A stretch of 15,259 nt of DNA from an uncultured Clostridia bacterium (GTDB lineage: Bacteria; Bacillota; Clostridia; TANB77; CAG-508): positions 1 through 15,259 of the forward strand of contig CANRPQ010000024.1 in NCBI GenBank assembly GCA_947632525.1. Reading direction: 5' to 3'. Every line of letters starts with the position of its first letter. Positions within the stretch are counted from its first letter, which is position 1. A model generated the notes under the pieces. The model was not told the DNA's origin. It saw only the letters and a program-made list of their open reading frames with translations, and made no database searches. Position numbers and translations under genes: made by a program. Shown here one piece after another: positions 6,526 through 13,970 of the stretch.

Positions 6526-6554
6526 ATAATATCATACAAACAAAAAAATGTCAA
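6526..6554 (-). promoter_or_regulatory. Promoter of lexA, with -35 inside the obg terminator
   Basis: A consensus minus-strand -35 TTGACA (6549-6554) and a -10 TATTAT (6526-6531) have a 17-base spacer. The -35 lies within the distal arm of the obg terminator hairpin. The leader runs about 57 bases to the lexA start. Confidence 0.65.
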
Positions 6555-6574
6555 ACAAATTTTTGACATTTTTT
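6542..6574 (-). terminator. Terminator of the trpS-obg operon
   Basis: A 13-bp perfect inverted repeat (AAAAAATGTCAAA / TTTGACATTTTTT) around a 6-base loop begins 7 bases after the obg stop codon and ends in a T-run on the minus strand. The distal arm doubles as the -35 of lexA. Confidence 0.8.
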
Positions 6575-6580
6575 CATATT

Positions 6581-7855
6581 TTAATCTTCCCATTCTAATT
6601 CATAATCTGAAATTTGTACCCAATCACCATCTTTTATTCCTAATTCTTTTAGTCGTTGGTTAATTCCTAATTCATTTAGCCTTCTATGAAAATAGTGTAA
6701 TGATTCATTATCTTCTAAGTTAATTGTTCTCATTAATTTCTCTACTGCAATTCCAGAAACAATATAAACGCCATTTTCTTTTTTTACACTTATTTCATCT
6801 TTGTCTTCTATAGTATAAATTTTCTTTTCTTTTTCAATTTCTATTAAGTCTTCTTTTGGCAATGTTTTTAATACTTCTGATACTCTTGTCATTAATTCTT
6901 TTACGCCTTGTTTTGTTGCTGCTGATATTTTGTAAATTTCTAATCCTTTTTGTTTTGCCATTTTTTCAAGTTCTTCATATAAACTAGCATCTTGCATGCT
7001 GTCTATTTTATTTGCAACTATTATTTGTTTCCTTTGACTTAATTTTTCACTGTATTGCCTTAATTCTTCATTAATTGTTTCAAAGTCTTTTACTGGGTTT
7101 CTCCCTTCTATACCTGATACATCAATAACATGAAGTAATAATCTTGTTCTTTCTATATGGCGTAAAAATTGAATTCCAAGTCCTACACCCTTACTTGCTC
7201 CTTCAATAATTCCTGGTATATCTGCAATTACAAAGCTATCTCCATATTCACCTTTTACAACACCTAGATTTGGCTCCAATGTTGTAAAATGGTAATCAGC
7301 TATTTTTGGTGTTGCATCTGTTACAATGGATAATAATGTTGATTTACCTACATTAGGGAAACCTAATAATCCTACATCAGCTAATAGTTTTAGTTCAAGT
7401 ATTAGTTCTTTTTCTTGTCCTTTTTCTCCTTCTTGTGAAAAGTGAGGTGCTTGTCTGGTTGAAGTAGCAAAGTGAGAGTTTCCTTTTCCACCTCTTCCAC
7501 CTGCTAAAATTAATTCCCTTTGTTCTGGTTCGGATAAGTCTGCTAATACTGTACCTGTTTCTGCATCTTTAACTATTGTTCCTAATGGCACATTTATTAT
7601 AAGGTCTTCTCCGCTTTTTCCATACCTATTAGCTCCTTCTCCATTTTTTCCATTTTCTGCTTTAAACTTTTTTTGATAACGAAAATCAATCAATGTGTTC
7701 TTATCTGAATCAACTTGCATATATACATTTCCGCCTCTTCCTCCGTCTCCACCGTCAGGTCCACCAGCAGCTACATATTTTTCTCTACGGAAAGAAACGG
7801 CTCCGTCTCCGCCATTTCCTGCCTTTGCAATTATTTTTACATAGTCTGTAAACAT
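6581..7855 (-). CDS. obg: Obg/CgtA GTPase
   Basis: This essential GTPase associates with the 50S subunit and links ribosome assembly to stress and (p)ppGpp. The 424-aa protein has the three-domain Gram-positive layout. The glycine-rich Obg fold covers residues 1-158 (FVDYVKI-like start, GGPDGGDGGRGG at 31-42). The G domain follows, with G1 GFPNVGKS (165-172), switch I FTTLEPN (190-196), G3 DIPG (212-215), G4 NKID (282-285) and G5 SAA (311-313). A C-terminal OCT domain (about 340-424) ends in acidic residues. The ATG follows AAAGGAG by 7 bases. It lies 33 bases after trpS with no intervening signal, so it is co-transcribed with trpS. In most Bacillota obg follows rpmA directly; here trpS lies between them. 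Confidence 0.97.
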   Translation of the reverse strand: MFTDYVKIIAKAGNGGDGAVSFRREKYVAAGGPDGGDGGRGGNVYMQVDSDKNTLIDFRYQKKFKAENGKNGEGANRYGKSGEDLIINVPLGTIVKDAETGTVLADLSEPEQRELILAGGRGGKGNSHFATSTRQAPHFSQEGEKGQEKELILELKLLADVGLLGFPNVGKSTLLSIVTDATPKIADYHFTTLEPNLGVVKGEYGDSFVIADIPGIIEGASKGVGLGIQFLRHIERTRLLLHVIDVSGIEGRNPVKDFETINEELRQYSEKLSQRKQIIVANKIDSMQDASLYEELEKMAKQKGLEIYKISAATKQGVKELMTRVSEVLKTLPKEDLIEIEKEKKIYTIEDKDEISVKKENGVYIVSGIAVEKLMRTINLEDNESLHYFHRRLNELGINQRLKELGIKDGDWVQISDYELEWED

Positions 7856-7888
7856 TATATTTCTCCTTTTTGTTGCAATTATGTATAA

Positions 7889-8908
7889 TTACTTTTCAAA
7901 ATAGTTTAACTTCATAGCCTTCTTAACTTTTTTCATTGTTTCTTCTGCTGTCTGTTTCGTTTTTTTAGTTCCCTCAATTAGTATTTTTTCAACTAGTTCA
8001 GGGTGCTCTTCATAATATTTTCTTTTTTCACGTATAGGATTTAAAAATTTATTTACATTATTAGCTAATTGTTTTTTACAAGCAACACAGCCTCGTGCAC
8101 CTGCTTTACATTCTTCGCAAACGCATTTAACTTCATCTGGATTACTAAATAATTTATGATAATAATAAACCATACAAACATCAGGATGTCCCGGATCATC
8201 TTTTTTTATTCTTTCAGGATCTGTTACAGCACTCATTATTTTTTTATTAACTTCCTCTTCAGTATCTGCTAAATAAATAGCATTTCCTAAAGATTTTCCC
8301 ATTTTTTCATTTCCGTCTAATCCTTTAATTCTTTTGTTTGCTGAAAGTATAGGTTCTGGTTCTGTTAAAGTTTCTCCATAAATGCTGTTGAATTTTCTAA
8401 CAATTTCTCTGCATTGTTCTATTAATGGAAGTTGATCTTCCCCTACAGGAACTACAGCACCGTCTACTACTGTAATATCTGCAGCTTGGCTTACAGGATA
8501 ACCTAAAAATCCGTAAGTAACACTTTCTCCGAATATTTCTCTTTTTTGAGCTATTTCAGTTTTTACAGTAGGGTTTCGTTCTAGTCTTGCAATTGTTACT
8601 AGATTTGAATAGAATACTGTTAATTCAGCTGTTTCTGGTATCATTGATTGAATATATATTGTAGTTTTTTCAGGGTCAATTCCTATTGATAAATAATCTA
8701 GTATTACTTCTCTTACATTTTTTCTAACTTTTTCTGGATTATTAAAATTATCTGTTAAGGCTTGAACATCAGCAATTAAAATATATGGATCATATTGTCC
8801 ACTATTTTGCATTTCAACTCTGGTTTTTAATGAGCCAAAATAATGACCTATATGTAATCTACCTGTTGGCCTATCACCTGTTAACATACGCTTTTTCTTT
8901 TCTTCCAT
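7889..8908 (-). CDS. trpS: Tryptophanyl-tRNA synthetase, probable Fe-S cluster type
   Basis: This class I enzyme charges tRNA-Trp in the cytosol. From the chosen start it is 339 aa, with GDRPTGRLHIGHY (11-23, the HIGH motif at 19-22) and the KMSKS-equivalent KMGKS (202-206). Cys245, 262, 264, 267, 274 and 277 cluster in the anticodon-binding region. The spacing C245-x21-C267-x6-C274-x2-C277 nearly equals the C-x22-C-x6-C-x2-C motif that holds a [4Fe-4S] cluster in Thermotoga maritima TrpRS. An upstream in-frame GTG (8915-8917) would add three residues but is only 2 bases from AAGGA, whereas the ATG at 8906-8908 is 11 bases from it, so the ATG is preferred. It is the first gene of the trpS-obg operon. 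No T-box leader was seen in the 5' region. Confidence 0.96.
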   Translation of the reverse strand: MEEKKKRMLTGDRPTGRLHIGHYFGSLKTRVEMQNSGQYDPYILIADVQALTDNFNNPEKVRKNVREVILDYLSIGIDPEKTTIYIQSMIPETAELTVFYSNLVTIARLERNPTVKTEIAQKREIFGESVTYGFLGYPVSQAADITVVDGAVVPVGEDQLPLIEQCREIVRKFNSIYGETLTEPEPILSANKRIKGLDGNEKMGKSLGNAIYLADTEEEVNKKIMSAVTDPERIKKDDPGHPDVCMVYYYHKLFSNPDEVKCVCEECKAGARGCVACKKQLANNVNKFLNPIREKRKYYEEHPELVEKILIEGTKKTKQTAEETMKKVKKAMKLNYFEK

Positions 8909-8966
8909 AGCATTCACATTCCTTACTTATTTTTATTTATATTAATTTTATTTAATTTGCATATTT

Positions 8967-8995
8967 ATTATACTGAATATTTATCAGTTTTACAA
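8967..8995 (-). promoter_or_regulatory. Promoter of trpS-obg
   Basis: Minus-strand -35 TTGTAA (8990-8995) and a perfect -10 TATAAT (8967-8972) have a 17-base spacer. The predicted leader is about 50 bases, too short for a T-box riboswitch. Confidence 0.65.
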
Positions 8996-9010
8996 GTGTA
9001 TTTAAAATTT

Positions 9011-9043
9011 AAAAAAGAGCTCTCATAGTTATTACTATGGAGC
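9011..9043 (-). terminator. Terminator of the rplU-rpmA operon
   Basis: A hairpin pairs ACTATG+GAGC with GCTC+CATAGT, with one bulged base and a 4-base loop. It begins 13 bases after the rpmA stop codon and is followed by TTTTTT on the minus strand (9011-9016). This is a canonical intrinsic terminator. Confidence 0.85.
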
Positions 9044-9055
9044 CATTTTTTCTTG

Positions 9056-9331
9056 TTATTTTGTTGCAGTTTCCTTTTCTACAGGATAAACGCTAACTTT
9101 CTTTTTATCTCTGCCAAGTCTTTCAAATTTTACTTTTCCTGTTACTTTAGCGTAAAGAGTATCATCACTACCAATACCAACATTAGTACCTGGATGAATT
9201 TTAGTTCCTCTTTGTCTTACTAATATGTTTCCAGCAGGAACGATTTGTCCGTCTGCTCTTTTAAGACCTAAACGTTTAGACTCACTATCTCTTCCGTTTT
9301 TAACACTACCTTGACCTTTTTTATGTGCCAT
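9056..9331 (-). CDS. rpmA: 50S ribosomal protein L27, no Prp-cleaved extension
   Basis: L27 lies at the peptidyl-transferase centre, its N-terminus reaching the tRNA acceptor ends. The 91-aa protein begins MAHKKGQGSVKNGRDS, with all the standard L27 blocks following (KRLGLKRADGQ, GNILVRQRGTKIHPG, GSDDTLYAKV). Most Bacillota L27 proteins carry about nine extra N-terminal residues ending in a Phe-Phe or Leu-Phe motif that the protease Prp removes; this one starts directly at the mature AHKKG. The prp gene that normally separates rplU and rpmA is also missing: the gap is only 70 bases. The ATG follows GGGAG. It is the second gene of the operon, ended by the terminator at 9011-9043. Confidence 0.97.
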   Translation of the reverse strand: MAHKKGQGSVKNGRDSESKRLGLKRADGQIVPAGNILVRQRGTKIHPGTNVGIGSDDTLYAKVTGKVKFERLGRDKKKVSVYPVEKETATK

Positions 9332-9401
9332 CCTATTTTCACTCCCTTCAATTTTTATATAGGGTATTTTCTATTTTAATAGTTTTACCGATTATATTTA
9401 A

Positions 9402-9803
9402 TTAAGCTTCTTTTTTAGTTGTTTCTGTTTTTTTAGTAGTTGTTTTTGTTGCTGGCTTTGCAGATGCTTCTTTAACTTCTGCTTTTTCACTAGCTGTTTT
9501 TATATTTGTAATTTCTACTTTTGTATATGGTTGTCTATGTCCTTGTGTTCTTCTATAATTCTTTTTAGCTTTATATTTGTACACTAGGATTTTTTTACCT
9601 TTACCATGAGAAACTACTTTTCCTTCTACTTTAACACCTTTAACATAAGGAGCTCCAACTTCTACTTTTTTGTCATCAGATACTAGAACAACTTTATCAA
9701 AAGTTACCTTTTTACCTTCTTCAGCATCTAATTTTTCGAAGAATACTACATCTCCTTGTGCTACTTTGTATTGTCTTCCACAGCTTTCAATAATTGCGTA
9801 CAT
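9402..9803 (-). CDS. rplU: 50S ribosomal protein L21 with basic C-terminal tail
   Basis: L21 is a 23S rRNA-binding protein of the large subunit. The frame is open back to 9851, but the true start is the ATG at 9801-9803. It gives the family-typical MYAIIESCGRQYKV and lies 10 bases from a strong GGGAGG site. The L21 core spans residues 1-102 (KVTFDKVVLV, YKAKKNYRRTQGHRQPYT, VEITNI). A further 30 or so residues are rich in Lys, Thr, Ala and Glu and probably unstructured. The usual L21 length is about 103 aa, so the 133-aa form is extended. It is the first gene of the rplU-rpmA operon and lies behind an L21 leader that likely controls its expression. Confidence 0.96.
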   Translation of the reverse strand: MYAIIESCGRQYKVAQGDVVFFEKLDAEEGKKVTFDKVVLVSDDKKVEVGAPYVKGVKVEGKVVSHGKGKKILVYKYKAKKNYRRTQGHRQPYTKVEITNIKTASEKAEVKEASAKPATKTTTKKTETTKKEA

Positions 9804-9810
9804 TTTTAGT

Positions 9811-9901
9811 ACACCTCCCATTTTCGTATACTCGCTAAGCATAAATAACAAGGCAATTACTATATAGTAATATTTAGTTGCCCGACTCAGGCGGCTTACA
9901 G
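9811..9901 (-). promoter_or_regulatory. L21 leader (ribosomal protein autoregulatory 5' element)
   Basis: The transcript between the promoter and rplU carries the blocks I associate with the Bacillota L21 leader family: GCCGCCTGAGTCGGGCAAC near its 5' end (9877-9895), then TTGCC, and TATGCTTAGCGAGTATAC (9825-9842) before the ribosome-binding site. GGGCAA (5' side) can pair with TTGCC around an AT-rich hairpin (TTACTATATAGTAA). L21 leaders are thought to let a ribosomal protein control its own operon. Assignment is from remembered consensus; a covariance-model search (Rfam L21_leader) would settle it. Confidence 0.7.
9814..9818 (-). promoter_or_regulatory. Ribosome-binding site deciding the rplU start
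   Basis: GGAGG on the minus strand is 10 bases from the ATG at 9801-9803. The open frame continues upstream to 9851, but that stretch belongs to the structured leader. Confidence 0.8.
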
Positions 9902-9907
9902 TTGTTT

Positions 9908-9937
9908 AGTATATCATATTATATGGCATACTGTCAA
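9908..9937 (-). promoter_or_regulatory. Promoter of rplU-rpmA
   Basis: A consensus minus-strand -35 TTGACA (9932-9937) and a -10 TATACT (9908-9913) have an 18-base spacer. A 10-bp GC-rich palindrome, TTCCGCGGAA (9942-9951), abuts it upstream. Confidence 0.75.
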
Positions 9938-9983
9938 GTATTTCCGCGGAATTTTTATTTTTTTGCATCTGCTTGGGAATTAT

Positions 9984-12900
9984 TTATTCTACACTTTTTA
10001 AAGATTCAATCATATTAATCTTTTTTAATGAAAAGTATGTTGCAATGTTTACAATTGCTGCAAATATTGCAGTTATTCCAATTCCATATAAATAGCTTGA
10101 AACTTTGATTTTTGGGTCAAACATTAATACATCTAATTCGCAAGTTTTAATAATGAAGTTAGTTAATAATAATCCACCAACCAACCCTAGTATCATACCT
10201 ATTATTGTTAAAATAATCATTTCTTTGCCTATATATTCATATACTTCTCTATCATAGAACCCTAAAACTTTGATTGTTGCAAGTTCTCTAATTCTTTCAC
10301 TGATGTTGGTGTTGGATAAATTGTATAGTACCACCAATGCTAGCAGTCCTGCTGCAATGATTAAAATCCATACCACCATTCCCATATTATCCATTACTTC
10401 TGAAAAGATATCTGTTGTAGTTGATGTGAATGAAACACCAGAAATAGCATCTTTATCTTTTAGTATTTCTTTTCCTAAATCATTTTCCTGTTCTTGTGTT
10501 AAATTGTCTGTAATAGAAAGTATTGTGTTTGGTTTAATTTCCTTTTGATATAGTTTTTCATATAGTTCTTGTGTCATATATATATAGTGTCTTAAATAAT
10601 TTTCTGTTATTTTATCAACCTTTACTTGTACTTGCTCTTTATCTGCATTTTCAATTGTAATAATTTCATTTTCTTTAATATCTAATAATTTAGCAATTTT
10701 TTCAGTAATTATAATGCTTTCGTTATTTAATACATATTCATCTTCTTTTTTTGTTCTATCACGTAGTTTTATAAAGTCATGTAATTTTTCTTTATCTTCT
10801 GGAACTATTAATTGTATACTTTGATTATTTTCATTTTTTATTATATTAACTGATTGCATGTTAGCTTTTATGCTATTTTTAATTTGTTCTTTATTTGCTA
10901 TTTTTTCATATTCGTTATCTATTTCTTTTTCTTTTAGCGTATCTTTTAAAGTAATTTCTACATTATACGTAAAAATTTCTCCATATTGAGACGGTATCAT
11001 ATTTCCTACTGCATCACGTAATCCAAAACCTGCTATAATTAGTGATGTACATGCTGCCACGCCAATAATTGTCATTAAAAATCTTTTTTTATACCTAAAT
11101 ATATTTCTAGCTGTTACTTTTTGTGTGAAGTTAAGTCGTTTCCAAATAAATGATATTTTTTCTATTAGAACCCTTTTACCTGGTTTTGGTGCTTTTGGTC
11201 TCATTAAATTTGCAGGGGTGTTATTTAATTCCTTTACACATGTATATATTGTTGCACCAACTGTGCATAATATTGCTACTATCATTCCATAAATTGCATA
11301 TTCCATATTGAATTCTAGCACTGCTTCTGGCAATGTGTACATCATTCCATACATGCCACAAATAATTTTAGGAATTAAATTAAATCCTATTGTCATTCCT
11401 ATTAATCCACCTACAATTGTTGCTAAAGAAGCATATATAATATATTTACATGCAATTTGCCTTTTGTTATATCCTAATGCTTTTAGTGTGCCTATTTGTA
11501 CTCTTTGTTCTTCTACCATTCTTGTCATAGAAGTTAAACTTATTAATGCTGCTACTACAAAAAATACTACTGGAAATACTTTAGCAATGTTGTTAATTCT
11601 ATCGGTTTCTTGTAAGTAACTTACATATCCAACATTTTGATTTCTATTTAAAACATACCACTCTGGCTTTTTTATATCTTTTAGTTTTGTTTTAGCCTCA
11701 TCTATTTTTTCTTGTGCTTTTTGTATTTCTTTATCTGCCTTTTTCTTTTCAGTGTTTAACTTTGCTTCATTAGTCTTAATTTCTTCTTGTGCAATATTTA
11801 ATTCATTTTGTGCTTTTACAAATTCTTGATTTGCTGATTTTTCTTTGTTTTCAAGATTTATTTTTTGTTCATTCAATGTTTCTCTTGCTTTTGCTAATTG
11901 TTGCTCGTTTTGTAGTAACTGATTTTGTGCTGTTTCTATCTTTAATTTTATAGTTTCAATTAGTTCTGTTTGAGTTCCTGGATTCATTTGTTCTAGTTGT
12001 TGTAAAGCTTTTAATTGTTCCTGTGCTTTTTGTATTTCTGCCTCTGCCATTTTCTTTTCCTTAATAAATGCCTCTTCATTTTTTGTTAATTCTGTATCTG
12101 ATTTTTTTAGTTTTTCTTTTGCTTCTGCTAATTGTTTATTTGTAGAAGCCATTTTATTTTCTAGCTCTATTCTTCCTTTTTCAAGTTGTTCTTTTGCATT
12201 TTCTATTTCATTTTTGGCATTTTTAATTTCATTTTCTGTTTTTTGTTTTTGCTTATCTAATTCCTTTTGGGAATCTTGTACTTTTTTATTTGCTTTTTCA
12301 TAAATTTCTTTATACCTTGCTTGTTCTCTTTCTTCTGTAATATTATTAATTTTATCTTCTACTTCTTCTACTGTTTCTTCATATTTTGTATTATATGTTT
12401 TTAAATTATTTGCATCTTTTACTGTTATATATGCTACTGTACTAATATCTGTATCAAAATTTTCAAGTGGAACATACATATAGTAACTAATTTTTCCAGA
12501 TTCTAATTTTGTTGTTCCTCTATCTCTTGATATATATAATGGTGAATTTGCGGTTCCTACAATTGTGACTTCATTTTCTTTTAATAGTGGTTTATTATTT
12601 CCGTCTTCATCTTGTGTATCTTCTACTTTAATTGTTATTTTATCTCCTATTTGATGTTTTGTTTCTAATAGAAAACTTGGTTCTATTATACATTCTTTAT
12701 TATTATTTGGTAGTCTTCCTTCAATTATATTTACTTGGTTGATTAGTTTTGGCATTGCCATAAGCTTTACTACAAGCTCTTCTTCATTACTAATAATAAT
12801 AGCATCTGTAGAGTAGCTTTCTTCTATGTTCTCTATTCCCTCAATTTTTTTAAGTTCTTCTATATCACTATTGGTTAGTCCTAATGTGGATAAAACCTGT

Positions 12901-13079
12901 ATATCCATTACTTGTTTTTCATCAAAATATACATCTATTATATTTTTCATATCTGGGCTAGTAGCCTTAATTCCACAAAAAAATCCCACGCCTAATAAAA
13001 CGATTAATAAAAGCGAAATAAATCGTTTAAAATTATTTACTATTTCCTTTATGGTATCTTTTAATAGTGCTTTTTTCAT
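9984..13079 (-). CDS. ABC transporter permease, FtsX/MacB type with long coiled coil
   Basis: The 1031-aa protein is the membrane half of an ABC system with the ATPase encoded just upstream. It has an N-terminal transmembrane helix (about 20-38), then an extracytoplasmic region. Residues about 235-470 of that region are an almost uninterrupted Lys/Glu/Gln/Ala coiled coil. Three membrane helices follow (about 500-620), forming a first FtsX domain with the motif IGTLKALGYNKRQI. Next come a fourth helix near 668-688, a second extracytoplasmic domain, and a second FtsX domain at the C-terminus (LATIKVLGFYDREV plus three helices). Such permeases usually act as mechanotransmitters or in peptide/lipoprotein handling rather than solute import; the substrate is unknown. 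An earlier in-frame TTG at 13098-13100 is less likely than the ATG at 13077-13079, which follows the ATPase stop codon by one base (translational coupling). Confidence 0.92.
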   Translation of the reverse strand: MKKALLKDTIKEIVNNFKRFISLLLIVLLGVGFFCGIKATSPDMKNIIDVYFDEKQVMDIQVLSTLGLTNSDIEELKKIEGIENIEESYSTDAIIISNEEELVVKLMAMPKLINQVNIIEGRLPNNNKECIIEPSFLLETKHQIGDKITIKVEDTQDEDGNNKPLLKENEVTIVGTANSPLYISRDRGTTKLESGKISYYMYVPLENFDTDISTVAYITVKDANNLKTYNTKYEETVEEVEDKINNITEEREQARYKEIYEKANKKVQDSQKELDKQKQKTENEIKNAKNEIENAKEQLEKGRIELENKMASTNKQLAEAKEKLKKSDTELTKNEEAFIKEKKMAEAEIQKAQEQLKALQQLEQMNPGTQTELIETIKLKIETAQNQLLQNEQQLAKARETLNEQKINLENKEKSANQEFVKAQNELNIAQEEIKTNEAKLNTEKKKADKEIQKAQEKIDEAKTKLKDIKKPEWYVLNRNQNVGYVSYLQETDRINNIAKVFPVVFFVVAALISLTSMTRMVEEQRVQIGTLKALGYNKRQIACKYIIYASLATIVGGLIGMTIGFNLIPKIICGMYGMMYTLPEAVLEFNMEYAIYGMIVAILCTVGATIYTCVKELNNTPANLMRPKAPKPGKRVLIEKISFIWKRLNFTQKVTARNIFRYKKRFLMTIIGVAACTSLIIAGFGLRDAVGNMIPSQYGEIFTYNVEITLKDTLKEKEIDNEYEKIANKEQIKNSIKANMQSVNIIKNENNQSIQLIVPEDKEKLHDFIKLRDRTKKEDEYVLNNESIIITEKIAKLLDIKENEIITIENADKEQVQVKVDKITENYLRHYIYMTQELYEKLYQKEIKPNTILSITDNLTQEQENDLGKEILKDKDAISGVSFTSTTTDIFSEVMDNMGMVVWILIIAAGLLALVVLYNLSNTNISERIRELATIKVLGFYDREVYEYIGKEMIILTIIGMILGLVGGLLLTNFIIKTCELDVLMFDPKIKVSSYLYGIGITAIFAAIVNIATYFSLKKINMIESLKSVE

Positions 13080-13080
13080 T

Positions 13081-13782
13081 TTACCACTCAATCTCCTCAA
13101 TTGGCGTAGGATTTTGATTTACTTGTATGTCATAAGCTGTTCCATTTTTAAAATGTATTACTCTGTCTGCCATTGGTGTTAATGCTTGATTATGTGTAAT
13201 AATAATTACTGTCATTTTTTCTTTTCTACAAGTATCCTGTAATAGTTGTAAAATTTGTTTTCCTGTTTTATAATCTAATGCTCCCGTTGGTTCATCGCAC
13301 AATAGAAGTTTAGGATTTTTTGCTATGGCTCTTGCGATAGCTACTCTTTGCTGTTCTCCACCTGATAGTTGTGAAGGGAAATTGTTCATTCTATCTTGTA
13401 GACCTACTTTCTTTAATATTGTTTTTGGATTTAATGGTTTCTTACATATTTGTGTAGCAAGTTCTACATTTTCTAACGCAGTTAGGTTTTGCACTAAATT
13501 ATAGAATTGAAAAACAAATCCAATGTCTTCTCTACGGTATTTTATTAATTCTTTTTCCTTTAAAGAGCTAATTTCTTTGTTATCTATAATAACTTTTCCG
13601 TCAGTTGCACTATCCATTCCACCTAAGATATTTAATGCTGTAGTTTTTCCTGCTCCACTTGGTCCTACAATAATTGTTAGTTCTCCTTTTTCTATTTCAA
13701 AGTTAGTTTTATCTAGTGCCTTAATTGAAACTTCTCCCATTTTATATTCTTTTATTACATTTTTAAATTGGATGTATGACAT
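13081..13782 (-). CDS. ABC transporter ATP-binding protein (LolD/MacB-type)
   Basis: This cytoplasmic ATPase partners the FtsX-type permease. The 233-aa protein has all catalytic elements: Walker A GPSGAGKTT (40-48), Q-loop Gln92 in FVFQFYNL, signature LSGGEQQR (139-146), Walker B LLLCDEP (159-165) with D-loop ALD, and H-loop His197 in ITHN. The FQFYNLVQNLTALENV stretch is typical of the MacB/LolD/FtsE group. The ATG follows AAGGAGG by 6 bases. The stop codon is one base from the permease start, and the permease ribosome-binding site (GAGGAG) lies inside this gene's last codons. It is the first gene of the operon, with its own promoter at 13823-13851. Antimicrobial-peptide resistance or cell-wall signalling modules use similar pairs, but no sensor kinase is nearby to support that. 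Confidence 0.95.
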   Translation of the reverse strand: MSYIQFKNVIKEYKMGEVSIKALDKTNFEIEKGELTIIVGPSGAGKTTALNILGGMDSATDGKVIIDNKEISSLKEKELIKYRREDIGFVFQFYNLVQNLTALENVELATQICKKPLNPKTILKKVGLQDRMNNFPSQLSGGEQQRVAIARAIAKNPKLLLCDEPTGALDYKTGKQILQLLQDTCRKEKMTVIIITHNQALTPMADRVIHFKNGTAYDIQVNQNPTPIEEIEW

Positions 13783-13822
13783 TTACTTCCTCCTTGTAAA
13801 TCTACTTTTGCTTAATATAGTA

Positions 13823-13851
13823 ATTATATTTTACTTTTATATTTTTTTCAA
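13823..13851 (-). promoter_or_regulatory. Promoter of the ABC transporter operon
   Basis: Minus-strand -35 TTGAAA (13846-13851) and a perfect -10 TATAAT (13823-13828) have a 17-base spacer. The predicted start is near 13816, about 34 bases before the ATPase start codon. Confidence 0.65.
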
Positions 13852-13890
13852 TTCAATTAATAAATATTTAATGCTAATTTTAGTTAATAA

Positions 13891-13941
13891 AAAATACATC
13901 CCAAAATGTTAGAACTTTTATAACATTTTGAGGTGTATTTT
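13891..13941 (-). terminator. Terminator of the fibronectin-III repeat protein gene
   Basis: A long inverted repeat of about 21 bp per arm (13891-13911 with 13921-13941) has one mismatch, one G-U pair and a 9-base loop. It begins 29 bases after the stop codon and is followed by a T-rich tail on the minus strand. Confidence 0.8.
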
Positions 13942-13970
13942 ATTATTACTTTTTTGCTTTATTTAAAATT

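Noticed and set aside
8918..8966. T-box riboswitch ahead of trpS
   Set aside because: The leader after the predicted promoter is about 50 bases, with no specifier hairpin, T-box sequence or antiterminator.
9938..9983. A terminator for the ABC transporter operon before rplU
   Set aside because: Only a perfect palindrome without a loop and a weak GCA/TGC pairing are present. Neither makes a convincing stem followed by a T-run, so read-through into rplU is possible and I list no terminator.
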